A program made the translations under genes and the position numbers. Below, piece by piece: positions 27,510 to 35,475 of a DNA stretch of 36,725 nt. This stretch comes from Halomonas urmiana (lineage in GTDB: Bacteria > Pseudomonadota > Gammaproteobacteria > Pseudomonadales > Halomonadaceae): the NCBI RefSeq assembly GCF_005780185.1, contig NZ_VBUI01000033.1, forward strand, positions 1-36,725. The letters are read 5' to 3'. The notes beneath the pieces are model-generated. The model ran no database searches, was not told the DNA's origin, and saw nothing but the letters and a program-made list of their open reading frames with translations. Numbering within the stretch: the first letter of the stretch is position 1; each line of letters starts with the position of its first letter.

Positions 27510-27776
27510 CTTGCGTAGGAGCGACATTCATGTCGCAAGGAAATATCATCACATTTTAGCGTGAATGAGGCGAAGCCCCCTTGTGGGAGCAATTTATGGA
27601 TCATCGCTCTTTAGCGTGAAGGAGGCGAAGCCTCCGTGTGGGAGCGATCTTCAGATCGCGAAAGAAGGCCGAAGGCCTTCCCGGCCATAGGCACTAAGCC
27701 CAGGGCGCCTGTCGGCGCCATTCGTCGAGGCGTCGAACCGACAATAAATTGCGCTCCCACAAGGGGGCTTCGCCTC
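27510..27776. repeat. REP-like cluster with direct and inverted copies
   Basis: Two direct copies of a 37-nt sequence (27555-27591 and 27610-27646, 33 of 37 identical) begin TTTAGCGTGAA and end GTGGGAGC. Inside the first, 24 nt (27567-27590) recur exactly as the reverse complement at 27753-27776, giving a 210-bp inverted-repeat unit. Between them lie small hairpins: GCGATCT/AGATCGC (27644-27659), GAAGGCC/GGCCTTC (27664-27680) and GGCGCC/GGCGCC (27704-27719). A separate hairpin GCGACAT/ATGTCGC stands at 27521-27536. This paired inverted layout resembles REPIN-type elements. No transposase is present. Confidence 0.85.
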
Positions 27777-27819
27777 TCTCCCGTCTCTCCCGTCTCTCCC
27801 GTCTCTCCCGTCTCTCCCG
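27775..27819. repeat. 9-bp tandem array, 5 copies
   Basis: Five perfect copies of TCTCTCCCG start directly at the end of the inverted REP copy. Related CTC-rich words (CCTCACC, GCCTCTC) continue to about 27870, suggesting an older, decayed array. Open frames through it give only Ser-Arg-Leu repeats and are not considered genes. Confidence 0.93.
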
Positions 27820-28102
27820 CCTCACCATGCCTCACCGCGTCTCTGCACGCCTCTCACCCTCTCTCCCGGGGCTGGCCTCGCCTGAGGGCAGCCCTCCGAC
27901 GCCGCTTCCCTTCCGCCAGCAATGTGCTGTGACCCAGTGCTTGCGCTGAGCGCATGGTGTGCGAAACGGCGAAGAACTACGAAACTCCTACTTCGAGATT
28001 AAAGAAGCTCGTCCTTCCGAGTATGGTAAAAACCAACTACGCAAAAGACGAATACATTTAGTAACATTTCGGGTGAAAAGTTAACAAACAGATGGCGTGA
28101 CT
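27820..28102. other. Non-coding stretch with a drop in GC content
   Basis: No convincing gene on either strand. From about 27955 the composition changes from GC-rich to AT-rich (for example the run around 28020-28090), and this continues up to the acyltransferase gene. It probably marks the edge of the variable polysaccharide region. Confidence 0.6.
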
Positions 28103-28210
28103 AAAGTGGGTGGAAAGAAAGTTGGTAGAAAGAAAGTGGGTGGGAAGGCAGCAAAGTGGGTGGGAAGGTAGAAAAGTGGGTGGAAGGTAGCAAAGTGGGT
28201 GGAAGGTAGC
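28103..28210. repeat. Imperfect purine-rich tandem repeat, 6 units
   Basis: Six consecutive units each start with AAAGT[GT]GGT[GA]G and have lengths 15, 15, 20, 20, 19 and 19 nt (starts 28103, 28118, 28133, 28153, 28173, 28192). The last two units are identical. The plus strand is almost free of pyrimidines apart from regularly spaced T, so this is a strand-asymmetric G/A-rich tract. The minus-strand open frame through it has only low-complexity Pro-Thr-His-Phe content. Confidence 0.9.
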
Positions 28211-28338
28211 CAAAAACCATCCGGCGGGAGTCTTTCGTTCTGCGTTTCATCAAGGCTATCGCCAAGCATTTTCTTGGGCGGGGTTTGACGATAGCTAGAC
28301 GGAAGCCTTTATGACGTAATGGTGGCAATGAGGTATAC

Positions 28339-30417
28339 ATGACAACCAGTTATAGGCCGGAAGTCGATGGATTGAGAGCGATAGCCGTCATTCCCGTGAT
28401 ATTTTTTCACGCTGGATTCGAATGGTTTAGTGGCGGGTTCGTCGGGGTAGACGTGTTTTTCGTGGTGAGTGGCTATCTGATCACCAGCATAATATATGGA
28501 GAAGTCAAGAGAGGAAAATTCTCCATCGTGAAGTTCTACGAAAGGCGTGCGAGAAGGATTCTGCCCGCGCTGTTCTTCGTCAGCCTAATATGCCTGATGT
28601 TCGCCTGGATGTGGATGTTGCCTCGCGAGTTTTCCTCCTTGAGCGAAAGCTTGATTGCGGTGAACCTCTTTGTTTCGAATATATACTTCTGGCAGTCGCT
28701 TGACTACTTTGCCGGCCCCGCGGAGCTGCAGGCCTTCTTGCACACCTGGAGCCTGGCTGTCGAAGAGCAGTTCTACCTTTTCTTTCCGCTGTTCATGCTT
28801 ATCGTAGGGGGGCTTCGCAGGAACTGGTTGCTGGCCATCTTCGGCCTCGGGTTGGTGGTGAGCCTTTCACTGGCCGAGTACGCCTCGACCCACCATCCGA
28901 CCGCCAACTTCTATCTACTCCCTACGAGGGCATGGGAACTGCTGGCCGGCGCGCTTATCGCCATCTTCCTGCATGAGCGTAAAGAGCGATTCCCTCCGGT
29001 TGTCCAGCACCTGGGCGGGATCACCGGCCTGGGCCTGATCCTCTATGCCACTTTTACCTTTGATTCCGCTACCCCGTTTCCCGGCCTCTGGGCCGTGTTG
29101 CCCGTGCTTGGTGCAGCACTGGTCATCTTGTTCTCAAGCGGCAGCGACCTGGCAGGTCGGCTGCTCTCCTGGAAGCCGGTGGTGGGGATCGGATTGATCA
29201 GTTACAGCGCGTATCTGTGGCATCAGCCGCTGTTCGTCTTTGCCAAGGAGCGCAGCCTTGAGGCCGTCACCGATACGACGCTACTGCTATTGAGCATGGC
29301 CTCCATCCTGCTTGCCTGGTTCTCCTGGCGCTTTGTCGAACAGCCCTTCAGACAACGTCAGCGCTTTACGCGCACACAGATCTTCGCCTCGGCGTTGGTG
29401 ATGTCTGGTCTGATGATTGGGGTAGGGATGTACGGCAAGTTCACCCAAGGGGTGCCGTGGCGCTTCAGCCCGGAGGTGGAGAGCATCGTGGACGTTCGCA
29501 TGACACGCCACCATGTCCCCGAAAGCTGTTACGCCACCGAGGGTAGATTGCTGTCAGTCGAGGAAACCTGCCAATACAACGAGGATAGCAATGGGATCGT
29601 CGTGGTATGGGGCGACAGCCATGCCACACCGCTGGTCCGCCCGATCGCCGACCGTGTTGCCGGGCTCGGCAAGCAAGTCAAGATGTTCGTCTATACCAAC
29701 TGTCTGCCTATCGCCGACTACACACGTGAAAATGAGCCGGGTTGCGGCATCTTCAACCAGCGGGTGATGGACTACTTGATGGCGAGTGACGAGGTGGAAA
29801 CGGTAGTAATGCTTGGCCGCTACCCACTTCAGTTCGAAGCGAGAGCGTTTGATAACGGCGAGGGAGGTGTCGAGCATGAGTCGGCCCTCAAGGCCATGCC
29901 ACTCGATACCGTATCGACCCCTGTTGACAGTGAAGAGGCCAGGATCAATATCGTAGGACAGCTGATGAAAGAAACCGTCGACAAACTGGTCGACGATGGC
30001 AAACGCGTTGTCATGATTTATCCGGTCCCCGAAGTCGGCTGGGATGTGCCCTACCTTCTCGCCAAGGAGAATATCTTCGGCATCGAACGTGATGCCCCGC
30101 TGTCGACCAGTTTTGGCGTCTTCAAGCAGCGCTCGTCGACATCATACCAGCAACTTTCACGTATCGAGGAGAGCGATAGCGTTCTTAAGATCAAGCCATC
30201 TGAACTGCTATGTGATTCCTTCATTCCTGGCCGGTGTGCCGCCCAGGTAGGCAACGAGTTGCTCTATTACGACAGCAGCCATTTGAGTATTCCTGCAGCC
30301 TCCATGCTTGTAGATCACATGTTCCGGAAAATGGCCGGCAAGGGATGGATGAACGACCATGAGTTTCAAATCACCCAGTTGGAAAGCTCGGCTGCTAAGG
30401 AAGACAGGGTGAATTAA
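28339..30417 (+). CDS. OafA/OatA-type acyltransferase with C-terminal SGNH domain
   Basis: A 692-residue membrane protein that transfers acyl (usually acetyl) groups to surface polysaccharide. The N-terminal acyltransferase-3 domain (about 5-380) has some ten transmembrane helices, the R13-x10-H24 pair of the family and the FVGVDVFFVVSGYLIT and RRARRILPA motifs. A periplasmic SGNH esterase-like domain follows (about 415-670): GDSHA gives nucleophile S427, and DSSH near the end gives D645 and H648, so the triad looks complete. A TTGACG -35 (28285-28290) with a weak -10 lies just upstream, and TGAGG (28329-28333) is the ribosome-binding site. It is the first gene of the polysaccharide cluster, and its lower GC content than the nqr genes suggests transfer. 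Confidence 0.93.
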   Translation: MTTSYRPEVDGLRAIAVIPVIFFHAGFEWFSGGFVGVDVFFVVSGYLITSIIYGEVKRGKFSIVKFYERRARRILPALFFVSLICLMFAWMWMLPREFSSLSESLIAVNLFVSNIYFWQSLDYFAGPAELQAFLHTWSLAVEEQFYLFFPLFMLIVGGLRRNWLLAIFGLGLVVSLSLAEYASTHHPTANFYLLPTRAWELLAGALIAIFLHERKERFPPVVQHLGGITGLGLILYATFTFDSATPFPGLWAVLPVLGAALVILFSSGSDLAGRLLSWKPVVGIGLISYSAYLWHQPLFVFAKERSLEAVTDTTLLLLSMASILLAWFSWRFVEQPFRQRQRFTRTQIFASALVMSGLMIGVGMYGKFTQGVPWRFSPEVESIVDVRMTRHHVPESCYATEGRLLSVEETCQYNEDSNGIVVVWGDSHATPLVRPIADRVAGLGKQVKMFVYTNCLPIADYTRENEPGCGIFNQRVMDYLMASDEVETVVMLGRYPLQFEARAFDNGEGGVEHESALKAMPLDTVSTPVDSEEARINIVGQLMKETVDKLVDDGKRVVMIYPVPEVGWDVPYLLAKENIFGIERDAPLSTSFGVFKQRSSTSYQQLSRIEESDSVLKIKPSELLCDSFIPGRCAAQVGNELLYYDSSHLSIPAASMLVDHMFRKMAGKGWMNDHEFQITQLESSAAKEDRVN

Positions 30418-30437
30418 TCAACAGGGGATGGCACGAG

Positions 30438-31487
30438 ATGAAAGTTTTAATTATCGGCAACATGGGCTACGTAGGTCCCGCAGTCGTCAGAGAATTGGCC
30501 AGACAGCACCCGGATGCCGTGCTGCACGGTTTCGACAATGCCTACTTCGCTCACTGTCTTACCGGGGTAGAGTCCCTGCCCGAGCGGCACCTGGAGAAGC
30601 AGTTCTATGGCGACGTTCGGCAGCTTCCTGAGGGAATGCTGGAGGGCTATACGGCGGTAGTCCAACTGGCAGCCATCTCTAACGACCCCATGGGCAGCCG
30701 CTTTGCGGCCGTTACGCGGGAGATCAACCAAGAGGCCACCGTGCACATCGCCAGGCAGGCGGCTCGGGAAAAGGTCAGCAATTTTGTCTTTGCCTCGAGT
30801 TGCAGCGTCTATGGCGTCGCCAGCGGCGAACCACGCAAGGAGAGCGATCCGCTCGCCCCGATGACCGACTATGCAAAGTCCAAGATCGGTAGTGAAGAGG
30901 CGCTGGCGAACCTCGAAGGAGACATGGTCATCACCAGCCTGCGTTTCGCCACGGCTTGCGGTATGTCCGAACGGCTGCGACTCGACCTGGTGCTGAACGA
31001 CTTCGTGGCCTGTGCCCTCTCCGAAGGGAAGATCACCGTGTTGAGCGATGGTACGCCCTGGCGGCCGCTTATCGATGTCCGCGATATGGCGCGAGCCATC
31101 GACTGGGCCATTCAGCGCCCGGCCAGCAATGGCGGGAAGATACTCAGCGTCAACACCGGCTCGAATCAGCGCAACCACCAGGTTCGCGACCTGGCGTCAG
31201 CCGTGGCCGAGATGATCCCCGGCACAACGGTAAGCATCAACGAGGAAGGGGCAGTCGACAGCCGATCCTACAAGGTCGACTTCAGTCTCTACGAATCCCT
31301 GGCGCCGAATTACCAGCCACGCATGACACTAAAGGATTCCATCCAGGGCCTGGTAGAAGGGCTGAAGCGAATGGAGTTCGATGATACCGATTTCCGCAGT
31401 TCTTCGCTGATGCGCCTGCAGGTACTGCAGGGCCATGTGGATCAGGGGCGTGTCACGGAAGGATTGGTGTGGGTGAAGGAGTCGTAA
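30438..31487 (+). CDS. NAD-dependent epimerase/dehydratase (extended SDR)
   Basis: A 349-residue extended short-chain dehydrogenase of the nucleotide-sugar type. It has the NAD-binding GNMGYVG (7-13), the SSCSVYG strand (120-126) and the active-site YAKSK with Y145 and K149. Such enzymes act as 4-epimerases, 4,6-dehydratases or 4-reductases on NDP-sugars; the exact reaction is not readable. It stands directly upstream of the glucose-1-phosphate cytidylyltransferase, so its substrate is probably a CDP-sugar. It lies 20 bp after the acyltransferase stop and 62 bp before rfbF, apparently in one operon. Confidence 0.9.
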   Translation: MKVLIIGNMGYVGPAVVRELARQHPDAVLHGFDNAYFAHCLTGVESLPERHLEKQFYGDVRQLPEGMLEGYTAVVQLAAISNDPMGSRFAAVTREINQEATVHIARQAAREKVSNFVFASSCSVYGVASGEPRKESDPLAPMTDYAKSKIGSEEALANLEGDMVITSLRFATACGMSERLRLDLVLNDFVACALSEGKITVLSDGTPWRPLIDVRDMARAIDWAIQRPASNGGKILSVNTGSNQRNHQVRDLASAVAEMIPGTTVSINEEGAVDSRSYKVDFSLYESLAPNYQPRMTLKDSIQGLVEGLKRMEFDDTDFRSSSLMRLQVLQGHVDQGRVTEGLVWVKES

Positions 31488-31549
31488 TCAGTAGGCAGCA
31501 AGGCCAATCGCCAACGGCAGACATTACCAACAGAGCAGGAGCAACGGAC

Positions 31550-32326
31550 ATGAAAGTTGTCATTCTCGCCGGTGGATTCGGCACTCGTCTTAGTGAGGAA
31601 ACCTCAATTCGCCCCAAGCCCATGGTCGAAATCGGAGAGCGTCCGATCCTGTGGCACGTCATGAAGCTCTATGCGCACCATGGCTTCAAGGACTTCATCA
31701 TACTCGGTGGTTATAAAGTTGATTATATACGCGACTATTTCCTCAATTACCGGGGTAAACAGACCGACTATACCATCGATCTCAAGACCGGGCGAGTGGA
31801 GTGGCTCAAGGGAGTTAGCGAAGACTGGACCGTCACCGTATTGGATACCGGTTCCGACTCTCTCACTGGCGGTCGCATCAAGCGTGCGAAGCCCTACCTC
31901 GATGATGAACCCTTCTGCCTGACCTACGGCGACGGTGTGAGCGACGTGGATATCCAGGAACTGGTTGCCGCCCATCAGGCGTCAGATTGCTGGTGCACCC
32001 TGACGGCCGTCACTCAGCCAGGACGCTATGGTGCCCTGAGGCTTGACGATTCCAGCCAACAAGTGAAGGCATTTCGAGAAAAGGGCGCGGTGGATGGTGG
32101 CCTGATCAATGGTGGCTTCTTCGTATGCAACCCTGAGGTCCTGGATCTGATCGACAACGATCAGACCACTTGGGAAAACGAACCCATGGAGCGCATGGTG
32201 AAGATGGGCAAGCTAGGGTATTACCACCATCAGGGCTACTGGCAGAGCATGGATTCGCTGCGTGACAAGATGGTGCTGGAAGCGGCTTGGCAGGACAATC
32301 CCCCCTGGAAGGTCTGGAAAGAGTGA
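31550..32326 (+). CDS. rfbF: Glucose-1-phosphate cytidylyltransferase
   Basis: RfbF joins CTP and glucose-1-phosphate to CDP-glucose, the entry to CDP-linked deoxy and branched sugars. The 258 residues match the family length. The nucleotidyltransferase signature is GGFGTRLSEETSIRPKPMVE near the start, and TYGDGVSDVD gives the metal-binding aspartate. GGFFVCNPEVLD, ENEPMERM and GYWQSMDSLRD are typical of RfbF rather than RmlA. The ATG with a CAGGAG ribosome-binding site (31536-31541) was chosen over an upstream in-frame start that overlaps nothing functional. The usual partner, CDP-glucose 4,6-dehydratase (RfbG), is not adjacent. Confidence 0.95.
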   Translation: MKVVILAGGFGTRLSEETSIRPKPMVEIGERPILWHVMKLYAHHGFKDFIILGGYKVDYIRDYFLNYRGKQTDYTIDLKTGRVEWLKGVSEDWTVTVLDTGSDSLTGGRIKRAKPYLDDEPFCLTYGDGVSDVDIQELVAAHQASDCWCTLTAVTQPGRYGALRLDDSSQQVKAFREKGAVDGGLINGGFFVCNPEVLDLIDNDQTTWENEPMERMVKMGKLGYYHHQGYWQSMDSLRDKMVLEAAWQDNPPWKVWKE

Positions 32327-32393
32327 GTCAGAAGGGGCGTCTCGTCGGATACCCTTGAAATCACCAGCAGTGTCTCACCATGCGAGCTAACAG

Positions 32394-33719
32394 ATGATTA
32401 TCATCGATACGGCACTAGCAAAACGCGAAGAAGATCGAAACCCTATTCGCGTCGGCATGATCGGTGCCGGCTTCCAGGGTAAGGGAATTGGCCTTCAGAT
32501 CCTCACGGCCACGCCGGGTATGACGCTCTGTGCCGTGGCCAACAGGCATGTCGATGCCGCCATTAAAGTGTTCAACCAGGCAGGCATCGAGCCCAAGCGC
32601 TGCGATACCACTCTGGAGATCGAATCGGCAATCGCCCAGGGAAGGTATGCAGTGACGCAGGATGCTAACGCCTTGGCGTCTGCCGAAGGCCTCGATGTGA
32701 TCATCGAGGTAACGGGATCCATCGAATATGCAGCGCTGGCAGTGCTATCGGCCATCAACCATGGCAAGCATGTCGTACAGATGAATGCCGAACTCGATGG
32801 CACCATCGGCCCGATCCTCAAGAAGAAGGCAGATCAAGCCGGTGTGATCTACACCTTCTCGGATGGCGATCAGCCGGGGGTGCAGTTGAATCTGTATCGC
32901 TTCGTCCAGGGCTTGGGCGTCAAACCCGTCCTGTGCGGTAATATCAAAGGGCTCCACGATCCCTATCGCAACCCCCAGACACAGCAAGCCTTTGCCGAAC
33001 GCTGGGGGCAGAAGCCCGCTATGGTGGCGTCGTTTGCCGACGGCACCAAGATATCCTTCGAGCAAGCCATCGTGGCCAATGGAACAGGCATGCGGGTCGC
33101 TCGGCGCGGTATGCTGGGTCCGGATTTCTCCGGGGGCGATCCTAGTGCACCCCAGATCCCCATCGAGGAGACCATCAAGTCTTTCGAGCCCTATTTGAGC
33201 CCTACCGGTGCCGGGCTGGTCGACTATGTGGTGGGTGCCCGCCCCGGGCCGGGGGTATTCGTTATCGGGCATCAAGATGATCCGATTAAACAGCATTACC
33301 TGGAACTCTATAAGCTTGGCAAGGGGCCCTATTACTGTTTCTACACCCCCTATCACCTATGCCACTTCGAAGTGCCAACATCTGTCGCAAGGGCCGCTCT
33401 CTTCAACGACCCTGTGCTGACCCCTCGACAGGGGCCGGAGGTGGGAGTCATTGCCATCGCGAAGAAGGATCTAGATAAGGGTGAGTGCATAGGTGAGTTT
33501 GGCGGCTTTGAAGCCTATGGTGTTGCCGAGAACATGGATGTTATTCGCGCCCAGCGGCTGTTGCCCATCGGTCTGGCGCTTGGCGGGATCGTCAAGCACC
33601 CTATCAAGAAGGACACCCCTTTGACCTTCGACGATGTACGTCTTCCTGAGAACAGAATCGTGAACCGACTCTACAACGAACAGGAACGCCTCTACGCCAA
33701 TTCCCCCACCCTGGCATAA
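32394..33719 (+). CDS. NAD(P)-dependent oxidoreductase with C-terminal SAF domain
   Basis: A 441-residue protein with an N-terminal Rossmann domain of the homoserine-dehydrogenase/GFO type (GMIGAGFQGKGIG, 21-33), the segment VIIEVTGSIEYAA and a catalytic-type middle part. The C-terminal SAF domain (about 345-425) resembles antifreeze-like/flagellar SAF folds. Proteins with this pairing occur in surface-sugar clusters together with RfbF. The reaction is not established to my knowledge. It is placed between rfbF and the RmlC-like gene with short gaps (67 and 12 bp), so it very likely works on the same CDP-sugar intermediate. The start ATG at 32394 is the first in the frame; the weak ribosome-binding region leaves some doubt. 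Confidence 0.85.
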   Translation: MIIIDTALAKREEDRNPIRVGMIGAGFQGKGIGLQILTATPGMTLCAVANRHVDAAIKVFNQAGIEPKRCDTTLEIESAIAQGRYAVTQDANALASAEGLDVIIEVTGSIEYAALAVLSAINHGKHVVQMNAELDGTIGPILKKKADQAGVIYTFSDGDQPGVQLNLYRFVQGLGVKPVLCGNIKGLHDPYRNPQTQQAFAERWGQKPAMVASFADGTKISFEQAIVANGTGMRVARRGMLGPDFSGGDPSAPQIPIEETIKSFEPYLSPTGAGLVDYVVGARPGPGVFVIGHQDDPIKQHYLELYKLGKGPYYCFYTPYHLCHFEVPTSVARAALFNDPVLTPRQGPEVGVIAIAKKDLDKGECIGEFGGFEAYGVAENMDVIRAQRLLPIGLALGGIVKHPIKKDTPLTFDDVRLPENRIVNRLYNEQERLYANSPTLA

Positions 33720-33731
33720 AGGAACAGCGCC

Positions 33732-34280
33732 ATGAAATTTTTAGCAACGAACCTCAAGGATGTCTACCTTGTCGAGCTCGAGCCACGCGGCGACGATAGG
33801 GGATTCTTTGCCAGGACGATGTGTCGTGAAGAGTTCGCTAATGTGGGGTTGAACAGTGACTTCGTGCAGCAGAACACTTCCTTTTCGGTGCACCGCGGCA
33901 CCCTGCGGGGACTCCATTACCAGAGGCCGCCCCAGGGGGAAGACAAGCTGGTACGTTGCCTGAAAGGGGCCATAGTCGATGTCATCGTCGACATCCGTCA
34001 GGACTCGCCCACCTACATGCAGCACCAGATGTTCGAGCTGACCAGTCGTAATCGGCTGCAACTGTATGTGCCAAAGGGCTTCGCGCACTCCTTTATGACG
34101 CTGGAGGATAACGTCGAAGTGAGTTACCTGGTCACCGCTGCCTACACACCGGGCTCGGAGGATGGCCTGAGATACAACGACGAACAGCTTGGGATCGAGT
34201 GGCCATTGCCGGTATCGGTCATCTCGGAAAAGGACAACGCCTGGCCACTGCTGAGTGAGAGAAAGACCGCACTCTATTGA
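33732..34280 (+). CDS. dTDP-4-dehydrorhamnose 3,5-epimerase-like protein
   Basis: An RmlC/RfbC-type cupin of 182 residues. The catalytic base H62 is in LRGLHYQ, K72 in EDKLVRCLKG, and the tyrosine position Y138 in YLVTAAYTPGSEDGL; all conserved RmlC positions are filled. The N-terminus (ELEPRGDDRGFFARTMCREEF) is also typical. Without rmlA, rmlB or rmlD nearby it may act on a CDP-4-keto sugar rather than dTDP-rhamnose precursors. The RmlC fold is firm, but the substrate is open. It lies 12 bp after the SAF oxidoreductase gene. Confidence 0.92.
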   Translation: MKFLATNLKDVYLVELEPRGDDRGFFARTMCREEFANVGLNSDFVQQNTSFSVHRGTLRGLHYQRPPQGEDKLVRCLKGAIVDVIVDIRQDSPTYMQHQMFELTSRNRLQLYVPKGFAHSFMTLEDNVEVSYLVTAAYTPGSEDGLRYNDEQLGIEWPLPVSVISEKDNAWPLLSERKTALY

Positions 34281-34427
34281 GTGCCAGGCGCGGCGAGCCG
34301 CGATAATCATGCCATTGTGCGATGCCTGGCGTGTACTGGCCGCCTATCAGTGTCGAATCCATTGGGACAGTCGCCAAAACGGCAGGTGGTCAAGCATGTT
34401 ACACGCTTATTGCAGGGGAGTAGCCTG

Positions 34428-35444
34428 ATGAAGAAGGTGATAGCCGTCGTACTGACCTACAATCGCAGGGAGCTCCTCCAGAAATGTCTCGATGCGATCC
34501 TTACCCAAACCCGTACGTGTGATGAGATCATCGTTATCAACAACGGCAGTACGGATGATACCCGGGAGCTCCTGGAAAGCGGGCTTTATTCCGGGATAAA
34601 GATCTACAACCTCGAGGAAAATCGGGGAGCCGCCGGAGGATTCAACGCCGGATTCCGGCTGGCTTACGACAACGGCGCCGATCAAGTGTGGATGATGGAC
34701 GACGATGTCGTTCCGGAGTCCGACGCCCTTGAGAAGCTGCTCGATGCCGATGCGTTGCTTGAAGGGGAGGGAGCCCGGAGAAGCTATCTGGTGTCACTGG
34801 CCTATTCCGAAAAAAAGGGAGAGTGGACGAATCTGCCTTATCTTAGTGTCCACCACTCGACCAGCTGGCCTTCCTATCTGGAGCATGGACTGGTCGCCGT
34901 CGGCTACAGTACTTTCGTCTCGATACTGGTACCGCGAGAAACGCTGGAAAAGCACGGTCTTCCTATTCAATCGATGTTCATCTGGGGGGAGGATGCCGAG
35001 TTCACACTGCGTGTCACACAGGAAGATCCCGGCTACCTGGTAGGGACCAGTCGGGTGCAGCATTTAAGGCCCGGAGCCGGAATCAACATCGTCGTAGAGA
35101 CCAACCCGGCCCGTATCGCTTACTACCGCCATTACGTGCGTAACAATATCTATCTTGCCCGCAAATACAAGACACGTCGGCGCCTTTTTTCGGTCATCTT
35201 TGTCAAGCTCTCACTACTGGCCCGGCTGCTGGTCTCTGGACAATTCCGCAAGGCGAGTATCGTGACGCGAGGCCTTGTAGAAGGGGTGCGATTCTCCCCG
35301 TATGTCCAGGCCATCGGCGATGACTACGATTACTCGAGTATCGAACTGTCGGTACCGGAGGGGACTGGTCAAGCGAGCCCTGCCGCTGTCGTAGGAAACG
35401 ATGATGCATATCCCCTTGGGTACCAGAGAGCCGCCCACAGCTGA
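34428..35444 (+). CDS. Family 2 glycosyltransferase
   Basis: A 338-residue GT2 (GT-A fold) transferase. The nucleotide-binding start VVLTYNRRELLQKCLDAIL is followed by INNGSTDDT, the metal-binding DDD (91-93, MMDDDVVPE) and WGEDAEF (186-192), the presumed catalytic-base region. The DDD plus WGEDxEF pairing recalls rhamnosyl- and galactofuranosyl-transferases. No membrane helix is evident apart from a weak hydrophobic part near residues 260-275. The start was placed at the ATG with a GGGGAG ribosome-binding site (34415-34420); the frame is open upstream to 34281 but that 147-bp stretch looks non-coding. Confidence 0.9.
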   Translation: MKKVIAVVLTYNRRELLQKCLDAILTQTRTCDEIIVINNGSTDDTRELLESGLYSGIKIYNLEENRGAAGGFNAGFRLAYDNGADQVWMMDDDVVPESDALEKLLDADALLEGEGARRSYLVSLAYSEKKGEWTNLPYLSVHHSTSWPSYLEHGLVAVGYSTFVSILVPRETLEKHGLPIQSMFIWGEDAEFTLRVTQEDPGYLVGTSRVQHLRPGAGINIVVETNPARIAYYRHYVRNNIYLARKYKTRRRLFSVIFVKLSLLARLLVSGQFRKASIVTRGLVEGVRFSPYVQAIGDDYDYSSIELSVPEGTGQASPAAVVGNDDAYPLGYQRAAHS

Positions 35445-35475
35445 TAGCCCTCAGCGGTCACCCAGGAGCCTTGCC

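Noticed and set aside
27636..27949. Open frames through the 9-bp array after nqrM
   Set aside because: Low-complexity Ser-Arg-Leu repeats spanning REP-like hairpins; no ribosome-binding site or family similarity.
28081..28340. Minus-strand frames through the purine-rich repeat
   Set aside because: Repetitive Pro-Thr-Leu-Phe content that mirrors the DNA repeat, with no start signals.
34281..34427. N-terminal extension of the GT2 glycosyltransferase
   Set aside because: The conserved start of the GT-A domain follows the ATG at 34428, which has its own ribosome-binding site.
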